DNA from: Peptoclostridium litorale DSM 5388
GTDB taxonomy: Bacteria; Bacillota; Clostridia; Peptostreptococcales; Peptostreptococcaceae
Length of the DNA: 64,000 nucleotides
Direction of reading: 5' to 3'
Assembly: GCF_900141635.1 (NCBI RefSeq)
Contig: NZ_FSRH01000002.1
Location: forward strand, 124,001-188,000
The stretch's first letter is position 1; each line of letters starts with the position of its first letter. This document shows, in pieces, positions 37,550 to 46,413 of the stretch. A program made the position numbers and the translations under genes. A model generated the notes under the pieces. It worked only from the letters and a program-made list of their open reading frames with translations. It ran no database searches and had not been told where the DNA came from.

Positions 37550-39554
37550 ATACAACAAGTTTTTAAAAAGCATGGTATTTGCAATGGCCGTAATATTCCT
37601 TACAGGCGGCCTTAGCCTGACAATATATCTGATGGATAATGCCGACGAATACATTGAAGCTGCATTTGAAAAGAGCTATATGGAGAGCAGTTCGCTAAAA
37701 TACAAGCTAGACACTGTTACAGAAAATGTCATAGCGCTTTTGAAAAACTATAAAAGTGAAGATTTCATAAAAAGCGGCGGCAGCCTAAACAGCGATGCTA
37801 AAAACTATTATGACCGCTACAGTTATTCTCACGATCTGAGAAGGCTTTTCGAAACCTTCAAAAGTAGGGAGTCTGAATCTATCGACTACGATGACGAATA
37901 CTCTGAAATAAGGCTCATGGAGAAGTTTGAATCCGAGCATTCAAAGGAGGTAGAATACTATAAAACCAAAGCCATAGATGATGAGCTGAAAGACTACAAC
38001 AATCTGATAAACAAGCTCCAAAGAATCGACGGGCTGTACTACTACACTTCGTCATCTGAAAGCTACAGTCACATTAAGTCCCCTGAAAGTTCAAAGGATT
38101 TTTTCGAGTCACAGCCGGTTTCCCTGATTTTTGACAGCAACGGAATCAGCGTTTCAAGCAGCATAAAAAACGCAAATGTCGAAAGCTGGGAAAACTATCT
38201 TTTGAGCGAACTGAATAGTGCCAGTGACACATTATATATAGCCCTTGGGGATGAGTTCATAGGGCCTGAAAGCGAAAAATGGAGCAAAAGCAAAAAAATA
38301 TTGATTCCAAACCTGTATATGCTCCTGTCGCTAGCGCTCGGATTCATGGCCTGCCTTTCATATATAGTGTATGCTGCCGGCAGGGTTGAACTGGACGACA
38401 AAATACAAATGATTGCAACGGACAGGCTGTATGTAGATGTAAGCATTGCGTTTAGCTTATTTGCCGCAACAGGGCTTTCATTTATAGCTGGCGATACATT
38501 TAACACATTCAGGTACTTTTCATTTGTGCCGTGTGCACTTGCAGTCAGTATAATAGCTGTGAGCCTTGTGTCTTCCGTGGCAAGGCATTTTAAGAATAAA
38601 ACCCTTTTGTCCCACACTGTTTTTCACAAACTTTTTCACAGCATATCCTTGTTTTTCAGAAGGCTTTTAAACAGCCTCCCTCTTTCAGTCAAAATGATGC
38701 CTACTCCTGCAAGGGCATCAGACCTCAATGAAATACTTAGCGGTATAGACAGGATAAAAAGCGGAGAACTCGACTACAAGATATGCACTTTGACACACGG
38801 GGTATACAGAGACATGGCCGAAGGGATAAACAGCATAGCAGACGGGCTGAGCGCCGCCGTAAGCAATGAACTCAAAAGCGAAAGGATGAAAACGGAGCTT
38901 ATAAGCAATGTCTCTCACGATATAAGAACGCCCCTGACATCCATAATAACCTATGTGGACCTGTTGAAAAACGAGGGGCTGGATTCAAAGGAGGCTCCAA
39001 AATACCTTCAGGTTCTCGATCAAAAATCAACAAGGCTAAAAAATCTTACCGACGATCTGTTCGAGGCTTCAAAGGCATCAAGCGGAAATATGCCCGTAAA
39101 TCTTGAAAAAGTTGAAATAATTTCCCTCTTAAAACAGGGTATGGGTGAACTTGACGACAAGATAAGTGCGTCGGGCCTGCAATTCAAACTCGGTCACACT
39201 CAGGACAAGGTTTATGCAAAAGCTGACGGGAAACTGATTTGGAGGGTCATAGAAAATCTAATGTCAAATATCTTCAAATACGCCCTCAGAAATTCAAGGG
39301 TATATATAGACATAGCAGAGAATGAGCATAGCGTACAGATAGTAATGAAAAATATATCTTCTTATGAGCTCAACACAGATGCATCCGAGCTCATGGAAAG
39401 GTTCAAAAGAGCCGATGAATCGAGAAGCAGCGAAGGAAGCGGCCTTGGCCTTTCCATATCGCAGGGTCTCATGAGCGTTCAGGGCGGAGATTTCAAGGTT
39501 GAAATAGACGGGGACCTTTTCAAGTCCATAATGACAATTCCAAAATACAAATAG
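37524..39554 (+). CDS. membrane sensor histidine kinase (VanS-like)
   Basis: 676 residues. One N-terminal helix (FLKSMVFAMAVIFLTGGLSLTIYL) and a polar extracytoplasmic domain of about 220 residues are followed by three further helices (about 250-350), a HAMP-like linker, the H box LISNVSHDIRTPLTSI, N box RVIENLMSNIFKYAL and G box GSGLGLSISQGL. The start is TTG 37524, inside the regulator gene with AAAGGTGG upstream. The length and the multi-helix centre resemble kinases that watch the cell envelope; the signal is not known. Confidence 0.9.
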   Translation: MDTKWKNIRYNKFLKSMVFAMAVIFLTGGLSLTIYLMDNADEYIEAAFEKSYMESSSLKYKLDTVTENVIALLKNYKSEDFIKSGGSLNSDAKNYYDRYSYSHDLRRLFETFKSRESESIDYDDEYSEIRLMEKFESEHSKEVEYYKTKAIDDELKDYNNLINKLQRIDGLYYYTSSSESYSHIKSPESSKDFFESQPVSLIFDSNGISVSSSIKNANVESWENYLLSELNSASDTLYIALGDEFIGPESEKWSKSKKILIPNLYMLLSLALGFMACLSYIVYAAGRVELDDKIQMIATDRLYVDVSIAFSLFAATGLSFIAGDTFNTFRYFSFVPCALAVSIIAVSLVSSVARHFKNKTLLSHTVFHKLFHSISLFFRRLLNSLPLSVKMMPTPARASDLNEILSGIDRIKSGELDYKICTLTHGVYRDMAEGINSIADGLSAAVSNELKSERMKTELISNVSHDIRTPLTSIITYVDLLKNEGLDSKEAPKYLQVLDQKSTRLKNLTDDLFEASKASSGNMPVNLEKVEIISLLKQGMGELDDKISASGLQFKLGHTQDKVYAKADGKLIWRVIENLMSNIFKYALRNSRVYIDIAENEHSVQIVMKNISSYELNTDASELMERFKRADESRSSEGSGLGLSISQGLMSVQGGDFKVEIDGDLFKSIMTIPKYK

Positions 39555-39600
39555 CAATAACCAGAAAAAGGGCAAAAACTGCCCTTTTTCTGGTTGCTAT
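39551..39600 (+). terminator. hairpin after the VanS-like kinase
   Basis: CCAGAAAAAGGGCA - AAAAC - TGCCCTTTTTCTGG, extended on both sides by TAGCAA/TTGCTA. The U-run is within the stem itself. Confidence 0.75.
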
Positions 39601-39688
39601 ATAAAAAATTTAATTAACCGACACTAACCCTGTTTTTTCCATAGGTATGGCTCTGATTGAAACAAAGTTGCTTCCATGCATATTGACC

Positions 39689-40219
39689 TTAATGGCATTT
39701 CTCTTTTACAAACTCTGTGAGCTTATCCACATTGCTCTTTTTTGTAAAATCAACTGGACTTTCATATGCGGCAAGCATACCTTCCTCATCGGAAGTCCGG
39801 CTTTTCTTTCTCTTTAAGCTCCACTTCATAAGTGTCATTATAAATTTATCTAAAAAATTTAATTTGTCATAGTCAAATCCACCGCGGAAGTAAAAAAACT
39901 CTATATTCTTTTGCTCCTCATGACTGAAATTTTTATTTTTGACGTCTTCCACTACTTCTTCCCTAGGGGGAGAAACCCCAGTTGCAAAGACTACTATATT
40001 TTTCCCATTTAGAATGTTCATATTCCTTTTTACTACATCTAATCCGTTTATAGACGCTGCATAAATCCCTCCCCCATATATAAGCGTGTCATACTTTTTC
40101 AGCATTTTAGGAGTGACTTTTGACACCTCATATACATCGGCAAACAGCTCCTCAGCAATCCAATTGGCATATTTTTTTGTGAAACCCGATTTAGACTTGT
40201 AAACAACTAAAACTTCCAT
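39689..40219 (-). CDS. flavodoxin-domain protein
   Basis: About 176 residues. The FMN phosphate loop VVYKSKSGFTKKYA is at the start, and GGGIYAASINGLDVVK and VFATGVSPP form later flavin loops, as in HemG/menaquinone-dependent protoporphyrinogen dehydrogenase and flavodoxin_5 proteins. ATG 40219 has GGAGGTG 7 bases upstream. Redox partner unknown; transcribed alone. Confidence 0.85.
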   Translation of the reverse strand: MEVLVVYKSKSGFTKKYANWIAEELFADVYEVSKVTPKMLKKYDTLIYGGGIYAASINGLDVVKRNMNILNGKNIVVFATGVSPPREEVVEDVKNKNFSHEEQKNIEFFYFRGGFDYDKLNFLDKFIMTLMKWSLKRKKSRTSDEEGMLAAYESPVDFTKKSNVDKLTEFVKEKCH

Positions 40220-40413
40220 TACATCCACCTCCTGAAAACCTAAAATATTATTGGGCTAGCTATTGAAGCATTTGCCTTTGCTTCCTTTGAAATATCCAAG
40301 GCTTAAAAACCTCTTTAAGCAATAAATTCATCCACTTATCACAGGTTTTCAATTATATATACCCCTTTTCCCCCAAAAATTATGCCATTCGCCGGATGCA
40401 TTCCACGCACTAC

Positions 40414-40809
40414 TTATTTACTCTTGTCAGCCTTAAATATTACTTCTGTCAAAGCTCCAATGCAAACTCCCATGGAATATGCAATTATGTCGCTCCACAA
40501 GAACCCATATCCAAGCACAAGCCCTCCAACAGTTGTGCTTCTTATAGCATCTATCCAATTCGAATGATAGAGCTGGCTTGTTTCAATTGCATGACAAAAA
40601 ATCGCCGCAAATGCCGCTGTTTTCTTTATTGGCATGTTTTTGAATAAAAAACCAATTATAAAATATATCATTAAAGCCCACAGTGCATCCCCAAGGTATG
40701 TATCTACAAAGTCCGGAATAAAACCCGAAAATCGTCTTGATGCAAGCCCTAAAAAAATCACAATAAAAATAAATGTGGCATAAACCGCCCTGCTTCGCCT
40801 TATATTCAT
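40414..40809 (-). CDS. DUF2809 membrane protein
   Basis: About 131 residues with four hydrophobic segments. YLGDALWALMIYFIIGFLF and FCHAIETSQLYH...WIDAIRSTTVGGLVLGYGF match the DUF2809 pattern. ATG 40809 has GAGGAG 4 bases upstream. Function unknown. It follows the DUF4184 gene by 46 bases on the same strand, so the two are probably an operon. Confidence 0.82.
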   Translation of the reverse strand: MNIRRSRAVYATFIFIVIFLGLASRRFSGFIPDFVDTYLGDALWALMIYFIIGFLFKNMPIKKTAAFAAIFCHAIETSQLYHSNWIDAIRSTTVGGLVLGYGFLWSDIIAYSMGVCIGALTEVIFKADKSK

Positions 40810-40855
40810 AGTCTCCTCTTTTCCACACCGTAAACATGCATTTTCCATATATTAA

Positions 40856-41587
40856 TTAAGTCCTTTTAATCCTCCATAGAATGGCTGATATTACGATCCC
40901 TATAAATACTCCATTTATGGAAAAAGCTCCTATGGACAAGCTGGATATCAATGTGAAATAGACAAAGTCAACAGTCAGCGCCAATATGATTGTAAATCCA
41001 CAGTAATACAGCTTGTCCTTACTTTTCTCACTTTGATTGAAATTGCATGACTTATCCTGAATTAGAATAATATATGCAGCTATTAGGAAAAATCCCATAA
41101 GGGTGCTTCCGTGCTGCATCAGTTTATAAACTGGTATGCTGCGACCCAGCATTGTTTTGCTATTGGACAATAGTTCTATACTTTCTACAAAAAAACCCGT
41201 ACTATGTGTAAAGCCGTCCCAGAATATATGTGTGAATGCTCCAAATAAGGCCGAATAGCAAAACACAATAGGCGAGCGCAGCGAATCTATTTTCCACCTT
41301 CCGTATTTAAGGAATGCATACCTTTCGCAGTATGGACTCGGCAGGTTTGAAATAACGGCTTCCTTTATCAAGTTGTGAAAAATAAATGCCGCCATAAAAA
41401 TCAGGGGCAGATTGAAATAAAACTGCCCCAGTATAGTGTGCCCTACCGTCTGAAATGGCCTGAAATGTATGAAATACTCAAAATCGGGGGCCATGGTCCC
41501 CACCACAGCCGCTGAAAAATCTACATATCTGTTTCTTCTAAGTCCCAACGGCAGCACTGCTGCCGGGTGCTCAAAAGTAAATGGCAT
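40856..41587 (-). CDS. DUF4184 membrane protein
   Basis: About 243 residues. It opens with PFTFEHPAAVLPL and contains VGTMAPDFEYFIHF and AFTHIFWDGFTHSTGFF, conserved His/Asp motifs reminiscent of membrane-bound metal-dependent hydrolases. Six or so membrane segments. Function unknown. ATG 41587 has AAAGGA 10 bases upstream. Confidence 0.85.
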   Translation of the reverse strand: MPFTFEHPAAVLPLGLRRNRYVDFSAAVVGTMAPDFEYFIHFRPFQTVGHTILGQFYFNLPLIFMAAFIFHNLIKEAVISNLPSPYCERYAFLKYGRWKIDSLRSPIVFCYSALFGAFTHIFWDGFTHSTGFFVESIELLSNSKTMLGRSIPVYKLMQHGSTLMGFFLIAAYIILIQDKSCNFNQSEKSKDKLYYCGFTIILALTVDFVYFTLISSLSIGAFSINGVFIGIVISAILWRIKRT

Positions 41588-41688
41588 GTAAATCAATTCC
41601 TTTCCATCAGTACTCTATTTCAGTCTATACTCATCTATATTATACAATCCACTGCCCCATGCGCATACAGGTTCCATATATAGCCTGT

Positions 41689-42888
41689 TTATGAAATAAA
41701 CTCTTTCATATTGTCCCCGCTTCCATATTTCATATCATTTTGAAGAGTCTTTCTGCACCTCAGGCAGGCTATTAAAGTCAGAGTGCTTGCCTCGCTGAGT
41801 ATTATTGAAACCCATATTCCAATGTCTCCAATGAAAAGAGGCATAACTGTCAGGAAAAATAGTGTGAATACAATTCCCCTGCTTGCAGATATTATATTTG
41901 CCATTTTTGAATTTTCCGTGGACTGATAGTATGTCACAGTCACTATGTTTATTGAGGCAATTACAAATGAAAATGCATAAATCACAATTGCATCATATGT
42001 GAATTTAACAAGTGATTTGTCCCCCCCAAATATGGCTATTATATTATCTCCCCCCAAAAGGATCACCAAATATATTATAAGTGAAGCGGCAAAATTGGAT
42101 TTCATACCCATTTCAAAAACTTTATCCGCCTTTTCAAAATCTCTCTTTCCATAATTATAACTCAAAAGAGGTTGTATCCCATGAGATATTCCCATGAACA
42201 GAGCCAAAAGCACAGTGCTTATATATCCTATTATGCTAAAGCCCGCTATTCCCATTTCCCCTATCCTTTTTATTATTACCTGATTGAATGCAAATATGCT
42301 GACAGCAGGTGATATTTGCACTATGAACTCCGGCATTCCTGTTTTAAGTATTCTAATCAACTCATTTATACTGTGTCCCGACTCCCCTTCAAACATTATT
42401 TTATTTTCTTCAAGTATCTTGTCCAAACTTCTCAGCTTTATCTCCACATCGCTTTTTTCATCTTTTTTGCCAAGTTCAATATCTATTATATTTCTCTTTT
42501 CAATTCCTCTAAAATATATATCGCCTACATTTTCAATTCCAAGGGCATATTCTATCTTCCCCTCTATGCTCTCTACAGCCCTGCTTATCTTTTGGAGTCT
42601 TCCAATCTCTTTTTCAACAACTTCGTGCTGCTTTTTTATAAAAGATAGAAGTGTTTCAATGTCATTTTCCTCAAGCACTTTTCCCAGTTCCTTAAGGGGC
42701 GCTCCTATTTGCCTTGAATATTTTATCAAGTCAATATACATGAACTGGTCCATAGTGTAATACCTGTAGTTGCTCTTTGGATCAACATCGGCGGGTTTTA
42801 AAAGACCCATCCTGTCATAAAGCCTTAACGCCTGAATAGATACATTGTTTATCTTCGCCGTCTCTTCTATAGAAAAATATTTTTCCAT
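41689..42888 (-). CDS. chimera: MerR-type regulator fused to the C-terminal half of a MATE transporter
   Basis: A single open frame of 399 codons. Residues 1-75 are a MerR winged helix (YFSIEETAKINNVSIQALRLYDRMGLL, YRYYTMDQ). Residues 80-125 form the dimer coiled coil. Residues 126-172 look like the start of a BltR/BmrR-type effector domain, then it breaks off. From about 174 (ELIRILKTGMPEFIVQISPAVSI) the protein is the second, six-helix lobe of a MATE transporter to the end. Neither the drug-binding domain nor the MATE N-lobe is present. It could be a membrane-tethered regulator or a deletion product of neighbouring merR and MATE genes that happened to stay in frame. No gene partner adjoins it. 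Confidence 0.85.
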   Translation of the reverse strand: MEKYFSIEETAKINNVSIQALRLYDRMGLLKPADVDPKSNYRYYTMDQFMYIDLIKYSRQIGAPLKELGKVLEENDIETLLSFIKKQHEVVEKEIGRLQKISRAVESIEGKIEYALGIENVGDIYFRGIEKRNIIDIELGKKDEKSDVEIKLRSLDKILEENKIMFEGESGHSINELIRILKTGMPEFIVQISPAVSIFAFNQVIIKRIGEMGIAGFSIIGYISTVLLALFMGISHGIQPLLSYNYGKRDFEKADKVFEMGMKSNFAASLIIYLVILLGGDNIIAIFGGDKSLVKFTYDAIVIYAFSFVIASINIVTVTYYQSTENSKMANIISASRGIVFTLFFLTVMPLFIGDIGIWVSIILSEASTLTLIACLRCRKTLQNDMKYGSGDNMKEFIS

Positions 42889-43149
42889 TTAAAACTCCAG
42901 CCCTCAGATTTTTCAACTGTTTCAAGTGTTTTTTTTATCTCTCTTTCCAATTATTCCAATTTATTTTTTGTCACCCAAACTTTCAATTGCTAAATAAATT
43001 TTGCAGACAGCCTCACAAGCTCCGGCCTATCTTCAATCCCGTTTGCCACTTCGCATAAAATCATCTTCTTTTTAAGCTCCACCCTTATGGAGCTTTTTCA
43101 TATTCGACTAGTAAACTGCTCATGCAAAATATCGCTTACAGATAATTTA

Positions 43150-43716
43150 TTAATCTCTGTTTATAGTATCCCATTCTTCCCTTAATATGCCGTAGCTTAC
43201 GGAATCATAGTATTTGCCATTTACTATTCGGGCCTTTCTGTACACAGCCTCTTTTTTCATTCCCAGCTTTTCAGAAAGCCTCATCATGCGTTCATTTCCC
43301 GACCAGGTAGTAAGTCCTATTCTTACAAACTCGGCTCTTTCACTGAATATTTGATTAATCCACATTCTCAGGACATCAAATCCAATACCCTTTCCCCAGT
43401 AGTTTTCATTGAATATTACAATTCCCACTTCCATCCAGTTGGTTTCTTTGGATTTCCAGTACCAGTTCACCTGCCCTATTAGCTCGTTGCTTATGGCATC
43501 CACTATCATCTTTTTATTTTTAAGCACGTCCTCTTCGCCTTCAATCATACGTATCCTCCAGCCGCTTACAATCTCTTCAATCTCCTGGACACTTTTCTTT
43601 TCATAATAGGGCCCATTATATTTGTGGAATTCCCTTGAAGGATGGTTCCAGTACAAATAGCTGTCCAAATCTCCAGGTTTCAATTTTCTTATGGCTATTT
43701 TTATATTATCACTCAT
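43150..43716 (-). CDS. GNAT acetyltransferase, RimJ/RimL-like
   Basis: 188 residues. The acetyl-CoA site is in NYWGKGIGFDVLRMWINQIF, and the C-terminal LSEKLGMKKEAVYRKA is the usual GNAT end for RimJ/RimL-like enzymes. The acceptor is unknown. AAAGGAG lies 9 bases before ATG 43716. Confidence 0.88.
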   Translation of the reverse strand: MSDNIKIAIRKLKPGDLDSYLYWNHPSREFHKYNGPYYEKKSVQEIEEIVSGWRIRMIEGEEDVLKNKKMIVDAISNELIGQVNWYWKSKETNWMEVGIVIFNENYWGKGIGFDVLRMWINQIFSERAEFVRIGLTTWSGNERMMRLSEKLGMKKEAVYRKARIVNGKYYDSVSYGILREEWDTINRD

Positions 43717-43773
43717 ATTTTTTTCTCCTTTCCCAGGCCGTAACTACCGCACATAACTATTGACCCGTAAACT

Positions 43774-44064
43774 CTATTGCCCTATGAAGCGCTCAAATCC
43801 TTCTGCGCATTTTGTAGGTAAAAACTCTATGATCTCATATTCCGCAATTTCATTTATGTAAAATGGATCTTCAGCTATTATCGCTTCCACTTCTTCAACA
43901 CTGTATGCATTACAAAGAATCACTCCGCCAATTCTTGGATTTCTTCTTCCAGAGCATATGAATTTTTGAGCTGAATAGTATTTTTCAAGATATTCTATGT
44001 GTGCAGCCAGCTCCTTTTCAACTTCTTCAATTGGCTTTATGTATTTCAGCAGTATAATAAACAT
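43774..44064 (-). CDS. YciI-like protein
   Basis: 96 residues with the YciI/PF03795 ferredoxin-like pattern: HIEYLEKYYSAQKFICSGRR, GGVILCNAYSVEEVEAIIAEDPFY. The His near residue 22 and Asp in EDPF are the conserved pair. Function unknown. GGGGG lies before the ATG. Confidence 0.85.
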   Translation of the reverse strand: MFIILLKYIKPIEEVEKELAAHIEYLEKYYSAQKFICSGRRNPRIGGVILCNAYSVEEVEAIIAEDPFYINEIAEYEIIEFLPTKCAEGFERFIGQ

Positions 44065-44106
44065 TTTAATTCCCCCTCATATTATTTTTATAATTTCTCC
44101 TGTTTG

Positions 44107-44616
44107 TTATTCATTTAAAGCCCGTGCAATTTGAGCCCAGTCATTCATCTTCTTTTCAAATTTAACTGCATGTGCAGGGCTTGTAGAGCCAAGTCTTGTA
44201 AATCTGATTCCCTCAAAGTCAAAACCGACTTTTTTACCGAATATGTCATAGGCCTTCTTCCCATTGAAAAATACATGCCTTATCCCCTGATATTTGTTAA
44301 AAAATACATTAAAATCATTAGCCTCTTCATCTTTTATATTTGAATCCAAGCTGCCTTCCCTCTGGCAAACCCTTATTACGTCCCAAAGGGCTATGCTGTT
44401 TTTCAGCGCCATATTGAGCCTCAACTCATAGTCCTCAGTATATTCTTCTTCAAGAAGTTCAAACATTATCTTCCAGAATGCATTTCTCCTGTGGGCATAA
44501 TACTGATACTGCCTAAGCGACTCCACGCCTGGCATTGATCCCAAAATAAGAATCTTGGAGTTTTCATCCACAGCCGGTTCAAATGAATTTACATAGCCCA
44601 TAGAGTTTATAATCAT
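44107..44616 (-). CDS. uracil-DNA glycosylase superfamily, hypoxanthine-DNA glycosylase-like
   Basis: About 164-169 residues. ILILGSMPGVESLRQYQYYAHRRNAFWKIM is the motif of the HDG (family 6) group, with Asn in RRNAFW; the C-terminal LGSTSPAHAVKF is the second active-site loop. It probably removes deaminated bases. Start uncertain: ATG 44616 or ATG 44601. Confidence 0.85.
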   Translation of the reverse strand: MIINSMGYVNSFEPAVDENSKILILGSMPGVESLRQYQYYAHRRNAFWKIMFELLEEEYTEDYELRLNMALKNSIALWDVIRVCQREGSLDSNIKDEEANDFNVFFNKYQGIRHVFFNGKKAYDIFGKKVGFDFEGIRFTRLGSTSPAHAVKFEKKMNDWAQIARALNE

Positions 44617-44792
44617 CCTTTCAATACAAGCAGTTTTCTTTAAAACCCACTCTCCTCATTCCTTTTCGTCACCTTCACTTTCCATTATATGCCTTACCTT
44701 TAATTGTCTCAACCGGGAATATTGATTCGAATTCGACTGCAGTTATTTTATGAAATCCAAGTTAACTATTTAAATTTAAACTATCGCACAGT

Positions 44793-44826
44793 AAAAGGAA
44801 AAGACCCTATTAGACCTTTTCCTTTT
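44793..44826 (-). terminator. terminator after the TVP38 pseudogene
   Basis: AAAAGGAAAAG pairs with CTTTTCCTTTT around a 12-base loop, followed by T-rich minus-strand sequence. Confidence 0.7.
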
Positions 44827-44849
44827 AGGTTCACTGTATTATCATTTTG

Positions 44850-45515
44850 TTATTTTACAATGATATGCTTTTCTTCTTGTGCAATAGCACGTCCAACTAT
44901 TTTTGCACTACCTGTAAGCATCCCACCTATATACGAATATATTATTGTTGCAGGCATCTGGCCCAGTCCCGTCGCCCACACGAAAGTCCAAAATGACATT
45001 GACATAAGTCCTGCTGCATAGCTTACAATGTCAAAAGACATGAATGGGAGCAATCTTGCAATAAGTACTGCATAGCTTCCGTACCTGTCGAAAAATTCAT
45101 CTACATTTTCAAGAGCATACATTCCTGTAAACTTTTCAACCACCTCACGCCCGTAAACCTTCGCTATGAAAAAGCATATTACCGCTCCAGCCATAGCAGA
45201 CGACCAAGAAAGAAGCGCACCCCAGAACCATCCGAATATAGCCGCATTTGCAAATGTGACCAAAAACGCCGGAAGCGGAGCCGCTACGGACTGAAATATC
45301 ATGAGCAAAAAAGACGTTATAGGGGCCCATACTCCAAATGAGAGTATTTATTCCTTTACATAGTCTACGTCAAGTCTTGAAAAAATTCCAAATGCCTCAT
45401 GAAGCAGCTGCCTTACAGGCGGTGCCAGATAATAAATTATGATTATTATTAGCGGTACAGACAGTTTCATTAAATATGTTTTAGTCCTTTTAGTCACTGC
45501 TCCACCCGCTTTCAT
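44850..45515 (-). pseudogene. TVP38/TMEM64 (DedA-like) membrane protein interrupted by a nonsense codon
   Basis: Read as one frame from ATG 45515, this would be a 221-residue TVP38-family protein. It is broken by an in-frame TAA at 45348-45350, after RLDVDYVKE and before ILSFGVWAPITSFLL. Relatives usually have Tyr there, so one base change of a Tyr codon explains it. Downstream the frame is fully conserved: PLPAFLVTFANAAIFG, FFDRYGSYAVLIARLLPFMSFDIVSYAAG. An internal ATG at 45302 could start a 150-residue product lacking the first membrane helix. No frameshift is seen. Confidence 0.8.
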
Positions 45516-45533
45516 ACTTGATTGGATTTATTT

Positions 45534-45784
45534 CTACAGATGGTTGTCCGCTAACCACTCAATTTCTTTTAAATCCTCCCATCCGTAACCCACTTCATTC
45601 AAATCTTTGCCCCCTATTTCAATTACTTTCTTTTTCACCTTTTTTCCACCCATATTTTCGTAAAATCCGCATGACTTGTTGTCTTCCAGGGCCCATATAA
45701 GCATACTTTTCATGCCCATTTCAACAAGCCCGTTTACAGTTTTTTTGAAAAGTTCTTTTCCCCACCCCTTGTTCTGGTGCTCCT
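45534..45784 (-). pseudogene. C-terminal remnant of a GNAT acetyltransferase, cut by an IS605-type element
   Basis: The frame EHQNKGWGKELFKKTVNGL (acetyl-CoA site) continues to MKSMLIWALEDNKSCGFYENMGGKKV and stops at 45534. Only the last 83 or so codons are present. The frame ends abruptly at the IS right end (45785). The N-terminal half is not found on the other side of the element, so that part was lost or deleted. Without a start codon and the first strands it should be inactive. Confidence 0.82.
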
Positions 45785-45900
45785 GTGAACTACCCCCACT
45801 TTAGAAGTGGGAACTTCTTGGTCAATAGAGCTACCGCTCCAAGTTTACCCAAGCTCTAAGGACAGCTCCTGCCCCGATTGGCTATATATCTTGTATTTAC
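45785..45900 (-). ncRNA. omega-RNA-like 3' end of the IS605 element
   Basis: The sequence after the tnpB stop runs through AGCTGTCCTTAGAGCTT and GAGCGGTAGCTC stem regions to the terminal hairpin and GGTAGTTCAC. This is the layout of TnpB guide RNAs, in which the bases just beyond the element act as the guide. The guide here would be the GNAT remnant. Expression is not shown. Confidence 0.5.
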
Positions 45901-46127
45901 ATAGCCAACTTTAGCAAGTTTAGACTTGCATTATAGTCCCTGTCTATTTCCAGACCGCATTCAGGGCAGACATACACCCTGCATGAGAGGTCTTTTGTTT
46001 GGCTTGACTTGTTTCCGCAAGCAGAGCATAGTTGGGAACTGGCATAATTCGACGGAGCGATTATAAGCTCTCGGCCATACCAACTTGCCTTGTATTCAAG
46101 CATTGCCCTGAACATGCTCAAGGTAGC
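45897..46127 (-). pseudogene. tnpB C-terminal fragment (zinc ribbon and RuvC III)
   Basis: About 74 codons, MFRAMLEYKASWYGRELI, then the zinc ribbon CSACG...CPECG and the last RuvC motif IDRDYNASLNLLKLAM. The recognition region, RuvC I and RuvC II are missing, so it cannot be an active nuclease. A TAA lies directly upstream in frame. Confidence 0.88.
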
Positions 46128-46294
46128 TTAAAGGATGGGGAATTCCGCCCAATTCGTTAAATTATACACCCGGTCCCTATCATTCTCAAGTTTGAAACAT
46201 TCATTTAGTTATATATCCATTTTAAAAATTTGTACACATTCATACCGCACATCCTAATATTTACGTTTCAGCCACGTATTCCCATTCCGAAAAC

Positions 46295-46322
46295 AAAAAA
46301 GGAAAGACCCTAAAGTCTTTCC
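46295..46322 (-). terminator. terminator of the histidine operon
   Basis: GGAAAGAC - TTTAGG - GTCTTTCC followed by TTTTTT on the minus strand, about 90 bases after the hisIE stop. Confidence 0.88.
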
Positions 46323-46413
46323 CCGTTATAAATTGTACACTCACGAATTTTCTCTCTAATAAACACTAATTTTCACATACTTAGCCTTTTAGTCCAACTG
46401 AATTCAAGTTAGT

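Larger units (their letters stand above)
45785..46165 (-). mobile_element. degenerate, internally deleted IS200/IS605-family element
   Basis: The right end is CCCACTTCTAAAGTGGG + GGTAGTTCAC, the hairpin and terminal sequence seen in many IS605-type elements. Inside is only the last part of tnpB. The left side (about 46127-46165, GAATTGGGCGGAATTCCCC) joins directly to the middle of tnpB, so most of tnpB and all of tnpA are gone. The exact left boundary cannot be fixed by eye. It could move only with a TnpA supplied in trans. Confidence 0.75.

Noticed and set aside
42990-43082. A 30-codon frame starting GTG GAG CTT, minus strand, in the gap after the GNAT gene
   Set aside because: It reads like protein (CEVANGIEDRPELVRLSAKF) but has no good ribosome site and starts inside a hairpin; too little evidence to call a gene.
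43075-43098. Terminator-like hairpin AGCTCC/GGAGCT with a plus-strand T run
   Set aside because: No plus-strand gene lies upstream to use it, and on the minus strand it lacks a U-tract.
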